A stretch of DNA of 64,000 nucleotides, taken from the NCBI GenBank assembly GCA_934394855.1, contig CAKRRH010000005.1, forward strand, positions 1 through 64,000, given 5' to 3'. The translations under genes were made by a program, and so were the position numbers. Below are positions 47,778 to 56,117 of the stretch, piece after piece (position 1 is the first letter of the stretch; each line of letters starts with the position of its first letter). The notes beneath the pieces were generated by a model. That model made no database searches. It saw only the letters and a program-made list of their open reading frames with translations, and had not been told where the DNA came from. This DNA comes from an uncultured Eubacteriales bacterium. Lineage in GTDB: Bacteria > Bacillota > Clostridia > Oscillospirales > Acutalibacteraceae.

Positions 47778-47813
47778 ATAAATCCGAATGTGTTGTCGCA
47801 TTCGGATTTTTTG
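47778..47813 (+). terminator. Terminator after the DUF815 gene
   Basis: AAATCCGAATG (47780-47790) and CATTCGGATTT (47799-47809) form an 11-bp stem with an 8-nt loop followed by a T-run. Confidence 0.92.
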
Positions 47814-47871
47814 CACAATTTTTTTGTCAAAACACACCATATTTTTTACGATTACAAAGTTGTAACTTTGA

Positions 47872-47900
47872 TTGACGGCTATGACTTTGGGAAGTATAAT
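47872..47900 (+). promoter_or_regulatory. Sigma-A promoter of the O-acylation locus
   Basis: TTGACG (47872-47877), 17-bp spacer, TATAAT (47895-47900), 64 bp upstream of the MBOAT gene. Confidence 0.88.
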
Positions 47901-47964
47901 ATAACTTGGGCGAATAAGAATATATATGATTCGCCATAAAACAGACAGGAAGATTTATGAATAA

Positions 47965-49371
47965 ATGGTATTTTCCGAGCTAATTTTCATATTTGCCTTT
48001 TTACCGATAACACTGCTGATTTATTATGCGGTGCCGTTTAAATTTAAAAACTTCATATTGCTTTTGTCGGGTCTTGTCTTTTACAGCTGGGGCGAGCCTG
48101 TTTATGTATTGATAATGATTCTCTCAACGCTGATCGATTACACAGCGGGCAGAGTAATGGCTCGATTTGACGACAGTGCAAAAATCCGAAAAGCGGCGCT
48201 GATTGTGTCGGTCGTGATGAACCTGTCACTGCTTTGCATATTCAAATACAGCGGCATGGCGGTCAACACAGTAAATTCAATCATCGGTGCAAATATTTCT
48301 AATCCGAACATTCCCCTGCCAATCGGAATCAGCTTTTTCACATTTCAGTCTATGTCATATACGATCGACCTTTATCGCAGACAAATCAAGGTTCAAAAAA
48401 GCTTTGTTGATTTTGCGGCATTCGTCACAATGTTTCCGCAGATCGTTGCAGGTCCGATTGTGCGATATGAGGACATCGCAAACGAGCTTTGCAAGCGAAA
48501 AGTCAATCTTGCAATGCTGTCAAGCGGCATATCGCTATATATATGCGGTCTTGCGAAAAAGGTGCTGATTGCAAATGCGCTCGGCGAAGTGTGGTCGGCG
48601 GTAAAATTGCTCGATTTCGGCACTCTTTCAGCCGCAAGTGCATGGTTTGGTCTGCTCTGCTTCACATTCCAGATATATTTTGATTTTTCGGGCTATTCGG
48701 ACATGGCGGTCGGACTTGGCAAAATGCTCGGATTTAATTTTCCGAAGAATTTTGACTATCCGTATCTGTCGCAAAGCGTATCCGAATTTTGGCGCAGATG
48801 GCACATTACCCTCGGTGCTTGGTTTCGCTCATATTTATATATTCCGCTCGGCGGCAACCGAAAAGGCGCCGCTCGCACCGTCATAAACCTTCTAATCGTG
48901 TGGTTTTTGACAGGACTATGGCACGGTGCATCGTGGAATTTTGTCCTTTGGGGCGTTTACTACGGCGTGCTTATCATAATCGAAAAATTCCTGTTAAAAG
49001 ACATCTTGCCGCACATTCCAAAGATATTACGAATCGCCGCAACATTTCTTATCGTTGTATTCGGCTGGCTGATTTTCGAGATGTCCGATGTTTCAATGAT
49101 ACCGTCGTTTATTTCGGCAATGTTCTTTAAAAACGGCGCGTTTGACAGCGCGGCTGTCTACTACATCTTCCATTATGCGATAATCTTTATCTTAGCGGCG
49201 CTGGTCTCAATCAAAATTCCGCAAAAGATACTCTGTCAAATCAGCAAAAACTATATCATCGGCAAGGCGTCGCCATATATCGTCACGCTTTTCGAGATAA
49301 TGACATTTTTGCTTTGCATAATATACCTTGTAAACGCAGGCTACAACCCGTTTTTATACTTCAATTTCTAA
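47965..49371 (+). CDS. MBOAT family O-acyltransferase (AlgI-like)
   Basis: 468-residue multi-spanning membrane protein that moves acyl (usually acetyl) groups across the membrane for polysaccharide or peptidoglycan O-acylation. MBOAT hallmarks: FPQIVAGPIVRYEDI, FQIYFDFSGYSDMAVGLGKM split as QIYFDFSGYSDMA, SEFWRRWHITLGAWFRSYLY in the cytoplasmic loop, and the catalytic His in TGLWHGASWNF. ATG 47965 is 14 nt after AGGA; an out-of-frame ATG at 47957 opens an 8-codon frame that overlaps it. First of four genes in the locus. Confidence 0.94.
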   Translation: MVFSELIFIFAFLPITLLIYYAVPFKFKNFILLLSGLVFYSWGEPVYVLIMILSTLIDYTAGRVMARFDDSAKIRKAALIVSVVMNLSLLCIFKYSGMAVNTVNSIIGANISNPNIPLPIGISFFTFQSMSYTIDLYRRQIKVQKSFVDFAAFVTMFPQIVAGPIVRYEDIANELCKRKVNLAMLSSGISLYICGLAKKVLIANALGEVWSAVKLLDFGTLSAASAWFGLLCFTFQIYFDFSGYSDMAVGLGKMLGFNFPKNFDYPYLSQSVSEFWRRWHITLGAWFRSYLYIPLGGNRKGAARTVINLLIVWFLTGLWHGASWNFVLWGVYYGVLIIIEKFLLKDILPHIPKILRIAATFLIVVFGWLIFEMSDVSMIPSFISAMFFKNGAFDSAAVYYIFHYAIIFILAALVSIKIPQKILCQISKNYIIGKASPYIVTLFEIMTFLLCIIYLVNAGYNPFLYFNF

Positions 49372-49386
49372 AGGAGCGAATGAATT

Positions 49387-50514
49387 TTGAACAACAGCAA
49401 AATTTCAAATATCATTCGGGTCATATCCTTTGCGCTCATACTGATAACAGTGCCGGTCATATTCCTATGCACCCCGAAAATAAGCGTCAGCGAGGACGAA
49501 AACCGAGTGCTTGCAAATCCGCCGAAGCTGAATTTTGATTCATATGTCTCACGGGATTTTATGAACGGTGCATCTGATTATATTTCGGATCATTTTCCGC
49601 TGAGAACCGACCTCATTTCGCTTAAAAACAACGCTGAAAAGATAGTTTTAAAAAATGAGTTCAACGGCGTGTTGAATATTGACGGACAGCTGGTTCAGAT
49701 TTTCAGAAATCCCGACAGCAGCATAATGCAAAATAACTGCAGCTCGATTGAGAAATATGCAAAAAAGCATGACACAGTATTTGCACTCGCTCCGACTGTG
49801 CAAAATTATGTCGCCGAATCACTCCCCTTTTATGCATATCAGACCGATGAATCGGAATATATAAAAGAGTGCTATTCTATCACAAAAAGTGCGATGACGG
49901 TTGATTTGTCAAAAGCACTTGGGCGAACGAGCGGTGAATATCTTTACTACCGAACCGACCACCATTGGACGGCAAACGGCGCATATAACACATATTCGGC
50001 ACTCGGCGATGAATTAGGATATGCACCTCACGATAAATCAGAATATGAGATTACGACAATGAGTGATTCGTTTTTGGGCACGCTATATTCAAAAACGCTT
50101 GAAAAGGATCTCACCCCCGATTCGATTTTGCGATATAAACTAAAATCGAAAATTGATGCGCAAATATATGATAATTCCGGGAAAACGATCAACAAATCGC
50201 TTTATTATAAAGAAAGCCTTTATTCAAAGGATAAATATAGCTATTATCTCGGCGGAAACAAGGGTGTAATCAATATCAAATCAACCGCAAAATCGGGCAA
50301 AAAGCTGCTTGTGTTCAAAGACAGCTATTTTAATTCGCTGAGTCCGTTTTTGGGCGATGAATTTGATGAGATCAAGGTCGTTGACCTGCGATATGCAACG
50401 ATTGACGAGCTCAAAACAGTAAATGCCGACGAATATGACAAAACGCTGATTTTATATAATGTAATCGGCTTTTGTGATGAAAAAACAGTAAAAAAATTAA
50501 AATATATCAACTAA
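49387..50514 (+). CDS. DHHW family protein (AlgJ/AlgX-like)
   Basis: 375-residue protein anchored by one N-terminal membrane helix (about 8-28) with an extracellular SGNH-like domain. The family motif RTDHHWTANGAY is at about residues 195-206. A late KDSYFNSLSPFL (about 316-327) may supply the Ser. In alginate and cell-wall systems such partners of MBOAT proteins complete acyl transfer to the glycan. Start TTG 49387 lies 10 nt after AAGGAG; an out-of-frame ATG at 49380 is nearer. Confidence 0.9.
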   Translation: MNNSKISNIIRVISFALILITVPVIFLCTPKISVSEDENRVLANPPKLNFDSYVSRDFMNGASDYISDHFPLRTDLISLKNNAEKIVLKNEFNGVLNIDGQLVQIFRNPDSSIMQNNCSSIEKYAKKHDTVFALAPTVQNYVAESLPFYAYQTDESEYIKECYSITKSAMTVDLSKALGRTSGEYLYYRTDHHWTANGAYNTYSALGDELGYAPHDKSEYEITTMSDSFLGTLYSKTLEKDLTPDSILRYKLKSKIDAQIYDNSGKTINKSLYYKESLYSKDKYSYYLGGNKGVINIKSTAKSGKKLLVFKDSYFNSLSPFLGDEFDEIKVVDLRYATIDELKTVNADEYDKTLILYNVIGFCDEKTVKKLKYIN

Positions 50515-50529
50515 ACAGGAGAATGAAAA

Positions 50530-51102
50530 ATGTACAGAAAAATTTTGACCTTAGGTTTTGCAATCATATTTGCGCTTACCCTTTGCTCATGCGGCGAAAA
50601 AAAGACGACCGAGCTTAACGAGTCTAATGTTAAATCGGTCATGGCGGATTTTCTCCCCGGTGCTTCAAAAGCATATCACAACATTCTTTTCGGCGGATAC
50701 AAAGCGGACGACAATTTGACCGACACCAAAAATTACAACGACTGTGATTATGCAAAGGTTGCAGATTCGGACTTTGACACGATCGACAAGGTGAAAGCCG
50801 AAACAGAAAAATATTTCACCAAAAATTATGCCGATAAAAACCTCTATTCAAAGGCATTCGATTCCGAATATCCGATATATAAGGAATTTGACGGTAAGCT
50901 CTATGTTAATATTGACGGCGGCGGCGACGGCGGATATGATTATTCGGCAGATTCATCAACGCTTAAATCGGCAGACAACAGTAAATATACGGTAACAGTC
51001 GATTGCATCGATAATTATGAGACCGCCTACACGGCAACGCTTGAATTTGTTGTCGAGGACGGCTCAATCAAAATCGACAATGCCGTTTATAATGAAAAAT
51101 AA
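50530..51102 (+). CDS. Putative lipoprotein of the O-acylation locus
   Basis: 190-residue lipoprotein with lipobox LCSC (Cys20). The mature domain is acidic and Tyr-rich, with DFLPGASKAYHNILFGGY and KYFTKNYADKNLYSKAF. It vaguely resembles IseA-type cell-wall hydrolase inhibitors, but I cannot confirm that. It lies 15 bp after the DHHW gene and 22 bp before the SGNH gene, in the same operon. Confidence 0.75.
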   Translation: MYRKILTLGFAIIFALTLCSCGEKKTTELNESNVKSVMADFLPGASKAYHNILFGGYKADDNLTDTKNYNDCDYAKVADSDFDTIDKVKAETEKYFTKNYADKNLYSKAFDSEYPIYKEFDGKLYVNIDGGGDGGYDYSADSSTLKSADNSKYTVTVDCIDNYETAYTATLEFVVEDGSIKIDNAVYNEK

Positions 51103-51124
51103 AATTGAGAGAAAGACGAAATAA

Positions 51125-52198
51125 ATGACAACCCGCAAAGACATTTTCAAAAAAACAACATCAATAATCTGCGCAGCCGCTCTTTTCGCAACATCATTTA
51201 TGCTTAGCTCCTGCAAGGCAGAAAATAACAATTCGGTCGCTGTGACCAAAGCATCAGCAACTTCGGCTGAAACCACAACGGCAATCACATCAATCACCCA
51301 AACAACCACATTTGTCAAAAACGAAACGACTTTGCCGCCGTTTTCAACCGCAAAAACGGTTAATAAACCATATACCAAAGCCGCAAAAAACAATTCAGCA
51401 AATAACGGCAGCGAAGCAGTTGATAACGGCTATAAAAAATATGATTACAGCGATGTATCAAGCAACGGAACGGTCGGCGATTCATATTTCAAGGACGCAA
51501 TTTTCCTCGGAAATTCAATCATGTTAGGGTTAAAGGAATACACCGACATCAAGGGAACATTTTATTCAAAGGTCAGCCTTAATGTTGACTCTGCGTTCAC
51601 AACAAAATTTGTAAAAACAGGTGGCAAAACGCTCAGTGCAATGGACGCTGTTAAGCGGAACAACAAATTCACTAAGGTTTACATCATGTTCGGCACAAAC
51701 GAGCTTGGTTGGGAATATCCGTCGATATTCATTGAGAAATATGAAAAAATCATCGACACGATCAGGCACAAAAATCCCGACGCGGTTGTTTATGTACTTA
51801 GCATTTTGCCCGTCACAAAGTCGCACTCTGACAGCGATAAATATGAGAACATCAAGCGAATTAACAAATATAACAAAATGCTTATCGATATGTCAAAGAA
51901 AAAGGGTGCGACATATCTTGATGTCGGCTCGGCACTGTCAAACGACAAGGGTTATTTGCCCGAATCCGCTTCATTTGACGGAATTCATATCGGACCGAAG
52001 CTTTGCAAAAAGTGGGTTAGCTTTTTGAAAACACACGCAAAAACATCAACATCTGCCACCGCAAAACCGACGACAACAAAGGCGCCCTCAAAAAATCCGC
52101 CGACAAAGGCACCTACAACAACAAAACATATGCCCTCATCAACGATTCCCGAAATCACGCTTCCGTTGATCGAGGCTGAAGAATACACGATTAAATAA
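51125..52198 (+). CDS. SGNH/GDSL hydrolase lipoprotein
   Basis: 357-residue lipoprotein: signal ends at LSSC (Cys30), followed by a Thr/Ser/Ala-rich linker (about 40-110). The SGNH domain runs about 118-300, with Ser in FLGNSIMLGL, the Asn block MFGTNELGWEY and the Asp/His pair in DGIHIGPK. A Thr/Pro/Lys-rich tail of about 45 residues follows, with TKAPTTTK-like units, perhaps a wall-spanning or glycosylated stretch. It probably adds or removes acyl groups on the surface glycan handled by its operon. Confidence 0.87.
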   Translation: MTTRKDIFKKTTSIICAAALFATSFMLSSCKAENNNSVAVTKASATSAETTTAITSITQTTTFVKNETTLPPFSTAKTVNKPYTKAAKNNSANNGSEAVDNGYKKYDYSDVSSNGTVGDSYFKDAIFLGNSIMLGLKEYTDIKGTFYSKVSLNVDSAFTTKFVKTGGKTLSAMDAVKRNNKFTKVYIMFGTNELGWEYPSIFIEKYEKIIDTIRHKNPDAVVYVLSILPVTKSHSDSDKYENIKRINKYNKMLIDMSKKKGATYLDVGSALSNDKGYLPESASFDGIHIGPKLCKKWVSFLKTHAKTSTSATAKPTTTKAPSKNPPTKAPTTTKHMPSSTIPEITLPLIEAEEYTIK

Positions 52199-52202
52199 TC
52201 AA

Positions 52203-52240
52203 CAAAAACCGATTATCGCTTTGATAATCGGTTTTATTTA
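52203..52240. terminator. Bidirectional terminator after the O-acylation locus
   Basis: AAAACCGATTATC (52205-52217) and GATAATCGGTTTT (52223-52235) form a 13-bp stem with a 5-nt loop. It separates the plus-strand locus from the converging glycosidase gene. Confidence 0.92.
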
Positions 52241-52247
52241 TTCGGTT

Positions 52248-53495
52248 TTATTTATTAAGTAACGGTTTAAAATTTTTCACTTCCCGCTCTGCTGTGTCGT
52301 TTGCAAACATACTCGAATACGCATAAACAATCACACCGTCATATTTTCCGCATTTTCTCACAAACTCAATCTGCCGCTTGATCACATCATCATTATCCAC
52401 CCACTCGTAAACGCCGACATTGCCCTCAATCGGCTCTCCGCTTCGATATAATCCGAGCCCGAAAACCAGCGATATGTTCTTATTCTTGACAAGCCGCACC
52501 CAGTCGTCGGCACATTTATCAAACCGCATATTTTGCCCGTGACCGTTATCATAATCATATTCAAAGCCAAAGTAGATCTGCGGCGCAATATAATCAACAT
52601 AACCGTCGTTTTGACACCATTTTTCCACATCCGCATACTGCAAATTTTCGTTATTATATATATTTGCCTGAGGGCTGATTCCGAAAATCAGCTTATCATT
52701 CTCGCTCTTCACCGTTTTGTATATATTTTGAACCATCTCGTTAATGTTATCTCGGCGAAAAGCTGTGAGCGAAACGTCGCCATGCTTTGCGCAATATGCC
52801 GCATATTCGTCCATATCAAACGATTTTGCGGTTGTCGGATAGAAATAGTCGTCCATATGAACGCCGTCTACGGCATAGTTTTCGACGATCTCACGAACAC
52901 CGTCAACAATCATGTCACGAATATGCTTTTCGGACGGATTATAATATATTCCGCCGCTTACCCTTTTAACATAATTTTTGACGGATTTATCCCGGCTTTT
53001 TAGCCAAATTATCGCCTGATTTTTATCGGATAACGCAGATATATCATAGGTTGACGACACCCTGAACGGATTTATCCATGCATGAAACTGCAAATTATGA
53101 TTATGAGCAAGGCTAATCATGATCTCCAAAGGGTCAAAACCGGGGTCTTGACCTTGAGTGCCGGTGATGTATTTTGACCAGACAAACAGCTTTGATTTAT
53201 AATAAGCGTCGCCGTGCGAACGCACATGAACAAACACGCTGTTAAAGCCGACCGACTTTGCATTTTGCATCATTTTATCAAATTTCTTGATAAATTCGGC
53301 TTCATTTCCTTTTGCAAAATCAAGGTCACAGAAACTGATCCAAATGCCCTTGATCTCACTCGGTTTTCCGTCGAATTTGTAGCCGAATTGACGAGAGCCG
53401 AGCAGATTATTGCTACACGAACCAAGCGACAGGCATATGCACAAAGCGGTGCAAACAAAAATTATCAGGCAGTGCGTTTTCTTTTTAGCGGTCAT
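52248..53495 (-). CDS. Family-10-like glycoside hydrolase lipoprotein (GHL10/DUF187)
   Basis: 415-residue lipoprotein (lipobox LGSC, Cys27) with a TIM-barrel domain of the GHL10 type. Typical segments: GIWISFCDLDF, FVHVRSHGDAYYKS, FHAWINPFRV, the acidic VDGVHMDDYFYPT that is likely part of the active site, FGISPQANIYN and DYIAPQIYFGF. It likely acts on a cell-wall or surface glycan; the substrate is not established for the family. Its ATG overlaps the TIGR04086 gene by 4 bp. Confidence 0.9.
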   Translation of the reverse strand: MTAKKKTHCLIIFVCTALCICLSLGSCSNNLLGSRQFGYKFDGKPSEIKGIWISFCDLDFAKGNEAEFIKKFDKMMQNAKSVGFNSVFVHVRSHGDAYYKSKLFVWSKYITGTQGQDPGFDPLEIMISLAHNHNLQFHAWINPFRVSSTYDISALSDKNQAIIWLKSRDKSVKNYVKRVSGGIYYNPSEKHIRDMIVDGVREIVENYAVDGVHMDDYFYPTTAKSFDMDEYAAYCAKHGDVSLTAFRRDNINEMVQNIYKTVKSENDKLIFGISPQANIYNNENLQYADVEKWCQNDGYVDYIAPQIYFGFEYDYDNGHGQNMRFDKCADDWVRLVKNKNISLVFGLGLYRSGEPIEGNVGVYEWVDNDDVIKRQIEFVRKCGKYDGVIVYAYSSMFANDTAEREVKNFKPLLNK

Positions 53496-53896
53496 ATCAG
53501 CTTCGGCTTTTTGTTGATGTTTACACCCAAAATGCCGCCGAGCATTGAGCTGATTTCAAGCAACAACAGCCGAATCAGAGTAAGAAGCGTCAGGCTAGCA
53601 CCGCTTATCACCATTGAAAGAATCGTGTAGACCAAGAACAGAATTCCGCCGTTTGCAAGCCCGACAATGAGCCCGTTTTGCCGATTGAGCTTTGCGCTGA
53701 CAAATCCGCCGACTAATGCTCCGAGCGTTTGCGAGATGAATGACAAAACAAGTGCGAGCGTTTCATTTGAATCACGCTTTGACAAAAACAATGCAAAAAT
53801 CAGCATAAATATGAAGCATATCGCAACCGACACCGCAAAGCCGATCGCAAGTGGGATCAGCATATTACCGTCGTTTGAATTATTCCTGCTTTTCAA
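53492..53896 (-). CDS. TIGR04086 family membrane protein
   Basis: About 134 residues with four hydrophobic segments (roughly 11-35, 45-65, 75-95 and 100-120). The family is typical of Firmicutes and often sits beside yajC, as here. I choose TTG 53896, 9 nt after GGGAG; a GTG at 53905 lies within that ribosome-binding site, and an in-frame ATG lies 10 codons further in. The ribosome-binding site lies in the 3' arm of the terminator hairpin upstream. Confidence 0.82.
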   Translation of the reverse strand: MKSRNNSNDGNMLIPLAIGFAVSVAICFIFMLIFALFLSKRDSNETLALVLSFISQTLGALVGGFVSAKLNRQNGLIVGLANGGILFLVYTILSMVISGASLTLLTLIRLLLLEISSMLGGILGVNINKKPKLI

Positions 53897-53950
53897 AAAA
53901 ATCACTCCCGAACATTCAGATAAATTACTAAATGAATATTCGGAAGTGAT
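53893..53950 (-). terminator. Terminator/attenuator after yajC that contains the next ribosome-binding site
   Basis: On the minus strand AATCACTTCCGAATATTCA (53950-53932), a 14-nt loop and TGAATGTTCGGGAGTGATT (53917-53899) form a 19-bp stem with two G-U pairs, followed by a T-run (53900-53894). The GGGAG of the TIGR04086 gene is inside the 3' arm (53908-53904) and its start codon is in the T-run. The stem could both stop most transcripts and hide the ribosome-binding site in those that continue. Confidence 0.88.
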
Positions 53951-53990
53951 TAAAAATATTACAGATTAAATTGTGACAAATAACAAATGA

Positions 53991-54419
53991 TTATTTGTTT
54001 TCTGTTTTCTCGGCGCTTTCAGCCTTGTCCTTCTTTTTGCCGAAAAGGCTCTTTTTCTCTGACTTTTCAACAGTTTCCTTTGCGTCCTCATGAACCGTGA
54101 AGTTCTGCTGAATTGCCCACTTTGCAACACGAACCTTTGAACGGTCCGGACCGCTTTCGACAATGTAGCTGTCTTCCTTAACAGCAACGATTTTACCGTA
54201 AATTCCGCCGATTGAGAGAATTTCGTCTCCAACCTGGGTATTGCTCTTCATTTTTTCTTCTTCTTTTTGTTTCTTTCTCTGCGGACGAATGAGAATGAAA
54301 TACATAGCTCCGATAATAACTACAAAATAGAGTATCCAGCCCCATGCGCCGAAACCGCCGCTTTGCTGAGTTTTTGCAGCCTGTGTGCCTGCTGCGAGCA
54401 TTACTGATGCAAGATTCAT
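53991..54419 (-). CDS. yajC: Preprotein translocase subunit YajC
   Basis: 142-residue accessory subunit of the Sec translocase. One membrane helix (about 25-43, WGWILYFVVIIGAMYFILI) is followed by RPQRKKQKEEEKM and the conserved GDEILSIGGIYGKIVAV. The tail beyond residue 105 is a long Lys/Glu-rich extension not seen in short YajC proteins. AGGAGTG lies 11 nt before the ATG. Confidence 0.95.
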   Translation of the reverse strand: MNLASVMLAAGTQAAKTQQSGGFGAWGWILYFVVIIGAMYFILIRPQRKKQKEEEKMKSNTQVGDEILSIGGIYGKIVAVKEDSYIVESGPDRSKVRVAKWAIQQNFTVHEDAKETVEKSEKKSLFGKKKDKAESAEKTENK

Positions 54420-54465
54420 TTTAAAAAATACACTCCTAATTAAAAATGGTGTTTACCTTTTTATA

Positions 54466-54494
54466 ATTATAGTATATCCGACCCATGATTGCAA
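54466..54494 (-). promoter_or_regulatory. Sigma-A promoter of yajC
   Basis: On the minus strand TTGCAA (54494-54489), 17-bp spacer, TATAAT (54471-54466). The divergent sigK gene starts about 100 bp away; I could not assign its promoter, which should be of the mother-cell sigma-E/K type. Confidence 0.85.
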
Positions 54495-54595
54495 GCAAAA
54501 ATTTCACAATTCACACAGCATTTACATTTTTTATCGGTTTTATCAGCGATAATCGCCGCATAAACTGATATATCAGCATTAAAGGCGTGATATTT

Positions 54596-55291
54596 ATGTT
54601 TATCAAAGCAATTATCGATTTCATTTTGAACGGTTTGTTCATGATCCTTCATGTACAAACCGGCGGAGAATTTCCGAAACCGCTTTCAAAAAAAGAAGAG
54701 GAACAATATTTATCCGATTGGTACGAGCATCATGACGAAAAGGCTAAAGAAAAGCTGATTGAGCATAATTTGAGGCTGGTCGCTCACATTGTGAAGAAAT
54801 ATAACATTCCGCCCGCCGAACAGGATGACATGATCTCTGTCGGAACGATTGGGCTTATCAAAGCGATAAATTCATATAAACCGAACAAAAAGACCCATCT
54901 TTCAACCTTTGCGGCAAGGTGCATCGAAAATGAAATTTTGATGCAGTTTCGTTCAAAAAAGAAAACGGCTCAGGATGTCTATATGTACGACCCCATTGAC
55001 ATTGACAAAGAGGGCAATGCGCTGACGCTGTCCGACATAATCTCGGATGATGAGGATATGATTGAAAATATCGATACAAAAATCAAGTCAAAAAAGCTAT
55101 ATTCATATATCTTTGAATCGCTTGACGAACGCGAAAAGCAGATCATATTCTACCGCTATGGGCTGTTCGGCTATGATGAGCTGACGCAGCGTGAGGTCGC
55201 AAAGCGGATGAACATTTCACGAAGCTACGTTTCCCGAATTGAAAAACACGCACTCAAAAAGTTATATGAACGGTTCAACGAAAAATTATAA
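54596..55291 (+). CDS. sigK: RNA polymerase sporulation sigma factor SigK
   Basis: 231-residue late mother-cell sigma factor. The N-terminal hydrophobic 20 residues (MFIKAIIDFILNGLFMILHV) correspond to the pro-sequence removed by SpoIVFB, followed by FPKPLSKKEEEQYL as in Bacillus pro-SigK. Region 2 (EHNLRLVAHIVKKY, DDMISVGTIGLIKAI) and region 4 (LDEREKQIIFYRYGLF, TQREVAKRMNISRSYVSRIE) are complete. The frame is unbroken, so no skin-like element interrupts it. I start it at ATG 54596 after AAAGGCG; a GTG at 54587 is less likely. Confidence 0.95.
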   Translation: MFIKAIIDFILNGLFMILHVQTGGEFPKPLSKKEEEQYLSDWYEHHDEKAKEKLIEHNLRLVAHIVKKYNIPPAEQDDMISVGTIGLIKAINSYKPNKKTHLSTFAARCIENEILMQFRSKKKTAQDVYMYDPIDIDKEGNALTLSDIISDDEDMIENIDTKIKSKKLYSYIFESLDEREKQIIFYRYGLFGYDELTQREVAKRMNISRSYVSRIEKHALKKLYERFNEKL

Positions 55292-55321
55292 ATATTCTAA
55301 AATCGGCATTAAAATGTTGCC

Positions 55322-55350
55322 TTTACAAATAAATGATTGTATGATAAAAT
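55322..55350 (+). promoter_or_regulatory. Sigma-A promoter of membrane protein / AKR operon
   Basis: TTTACA (55322-55327), 17-bp spacer, TAAAAT (55345-55350), followed by TAGGAG before the gene start at 55380. Confidence 0.75.
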
Positions 55351-55379
55351 AGAGATATAAATTTTTAGGAGATTGTTTA

Positions 55380-56090
55380 ATGGATATTACTTTCGGCGGA
55401 CTTGAAATTTTCATGATTATTTGCGCTGTGCTGACCACGGTACTCGGCATAATCGCACCGATAATAAATAAAAAAAGCGCTTTGTCAACTGTCAGTTGTA
55501 TATATACTTCGCTTATCTGTGCAGCATATTTTACGCTTTGCCCGTTCATGCTCTCGTTTCTCGAATCGGACGCATTTTACGGAATTCCGGTTGACGCAGT
55601 CACAGGCGGCAGAGAAAGATTTGTCACCGTCTTTTTCTCGCTCATATTTATAATCTCGCTTGTCGGCTTCATTCTCCCGATTATATCTAAATTAAAATCC
55701 GTCAAAAAACATTCGTTTAAGCTGTTCGTGCTTTATATAATCATTTCAACATCAGCTTTCGGCACGATCATGTTCAGCCTGATGAATAACTACAAAGACT
55801 ATATTTTATTCACGATGTTCCTGCCGCTTCATTGGATTTTGCCGATTTCGGTCTATTCAATCAGCGTTTGCAACTTCTCAAAAAAATCGCACTTTGTAAT
55901 TTCTCTTGCAGCATCGGTTCTAACCCTCGGCGTTGCCGTTGCTGTGTCGGCAATGGCGCAATGGACGGACGCAACACCGCTTCAGGTGATAATCTGCATT
56001 ATGCTAATCATCACGCCGATATTAAGTGCGGCGGCGGCTATATATGAAAAATTCAAGGCTAATAAAACTACGCTGAATGTGCGTAAATAA
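55380..56090 (+). CDS. Six- to seven-helix membrane protein, function unknown
   Basis: 236 residues with hydrophobic segments near 8-28, 35-60, 80-103, 115-135, 140-165, 168-190 and 198-222. No motif is recognised. TAGGAG precedes the ATG. It is 28 bp upstream of the aldo/keto reductase gene and probably shares its mRNA. Confidence 0.72.
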   Translation: MDITFGGLEIFMIICAVLTTVLGIIAPIINKKSALSTVSCIYTSLICAAYFTLCPFMLSFLESDAFYGIPVDAVTGGRERFVTVFFSLIFIISLVGFILPIISKLKSVKKHSFKLFVLYIIISTSAFGTIMFSLMNNYKDYILFTMFLPLHWILPISVYSISVCNFSKKSHFVISLAASVLTLGVAVAVSAMAQWTDATPLQVIICIMLIITPILSAAAAIYEKFKANKTTLNVRK

Positions 56091-56117
56091 AATATATCAG
56101 ACAGAGGTAAAAGGATT

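Noticed and set aside
48393..48665. 90-codon minus-strand frame inside the MBOAT gene
   Set aside because: Overlaps the conserved MBOAT core in antisense; nothing supports expression.
52533..53003. 156-codon open frame on the plus strand inside the glycosidase gene
   Set aside because: Antisense to conserved catalytic segments, no ribosome-binding site, composition typical of a reverse-strand shadow.
54420..54595. A sigma-E-type promoter for sigK
   Set aside because: CATAAACT near 54558 faintly resembles a -10 element, but no matching -35 sequence at proper spacing was found.
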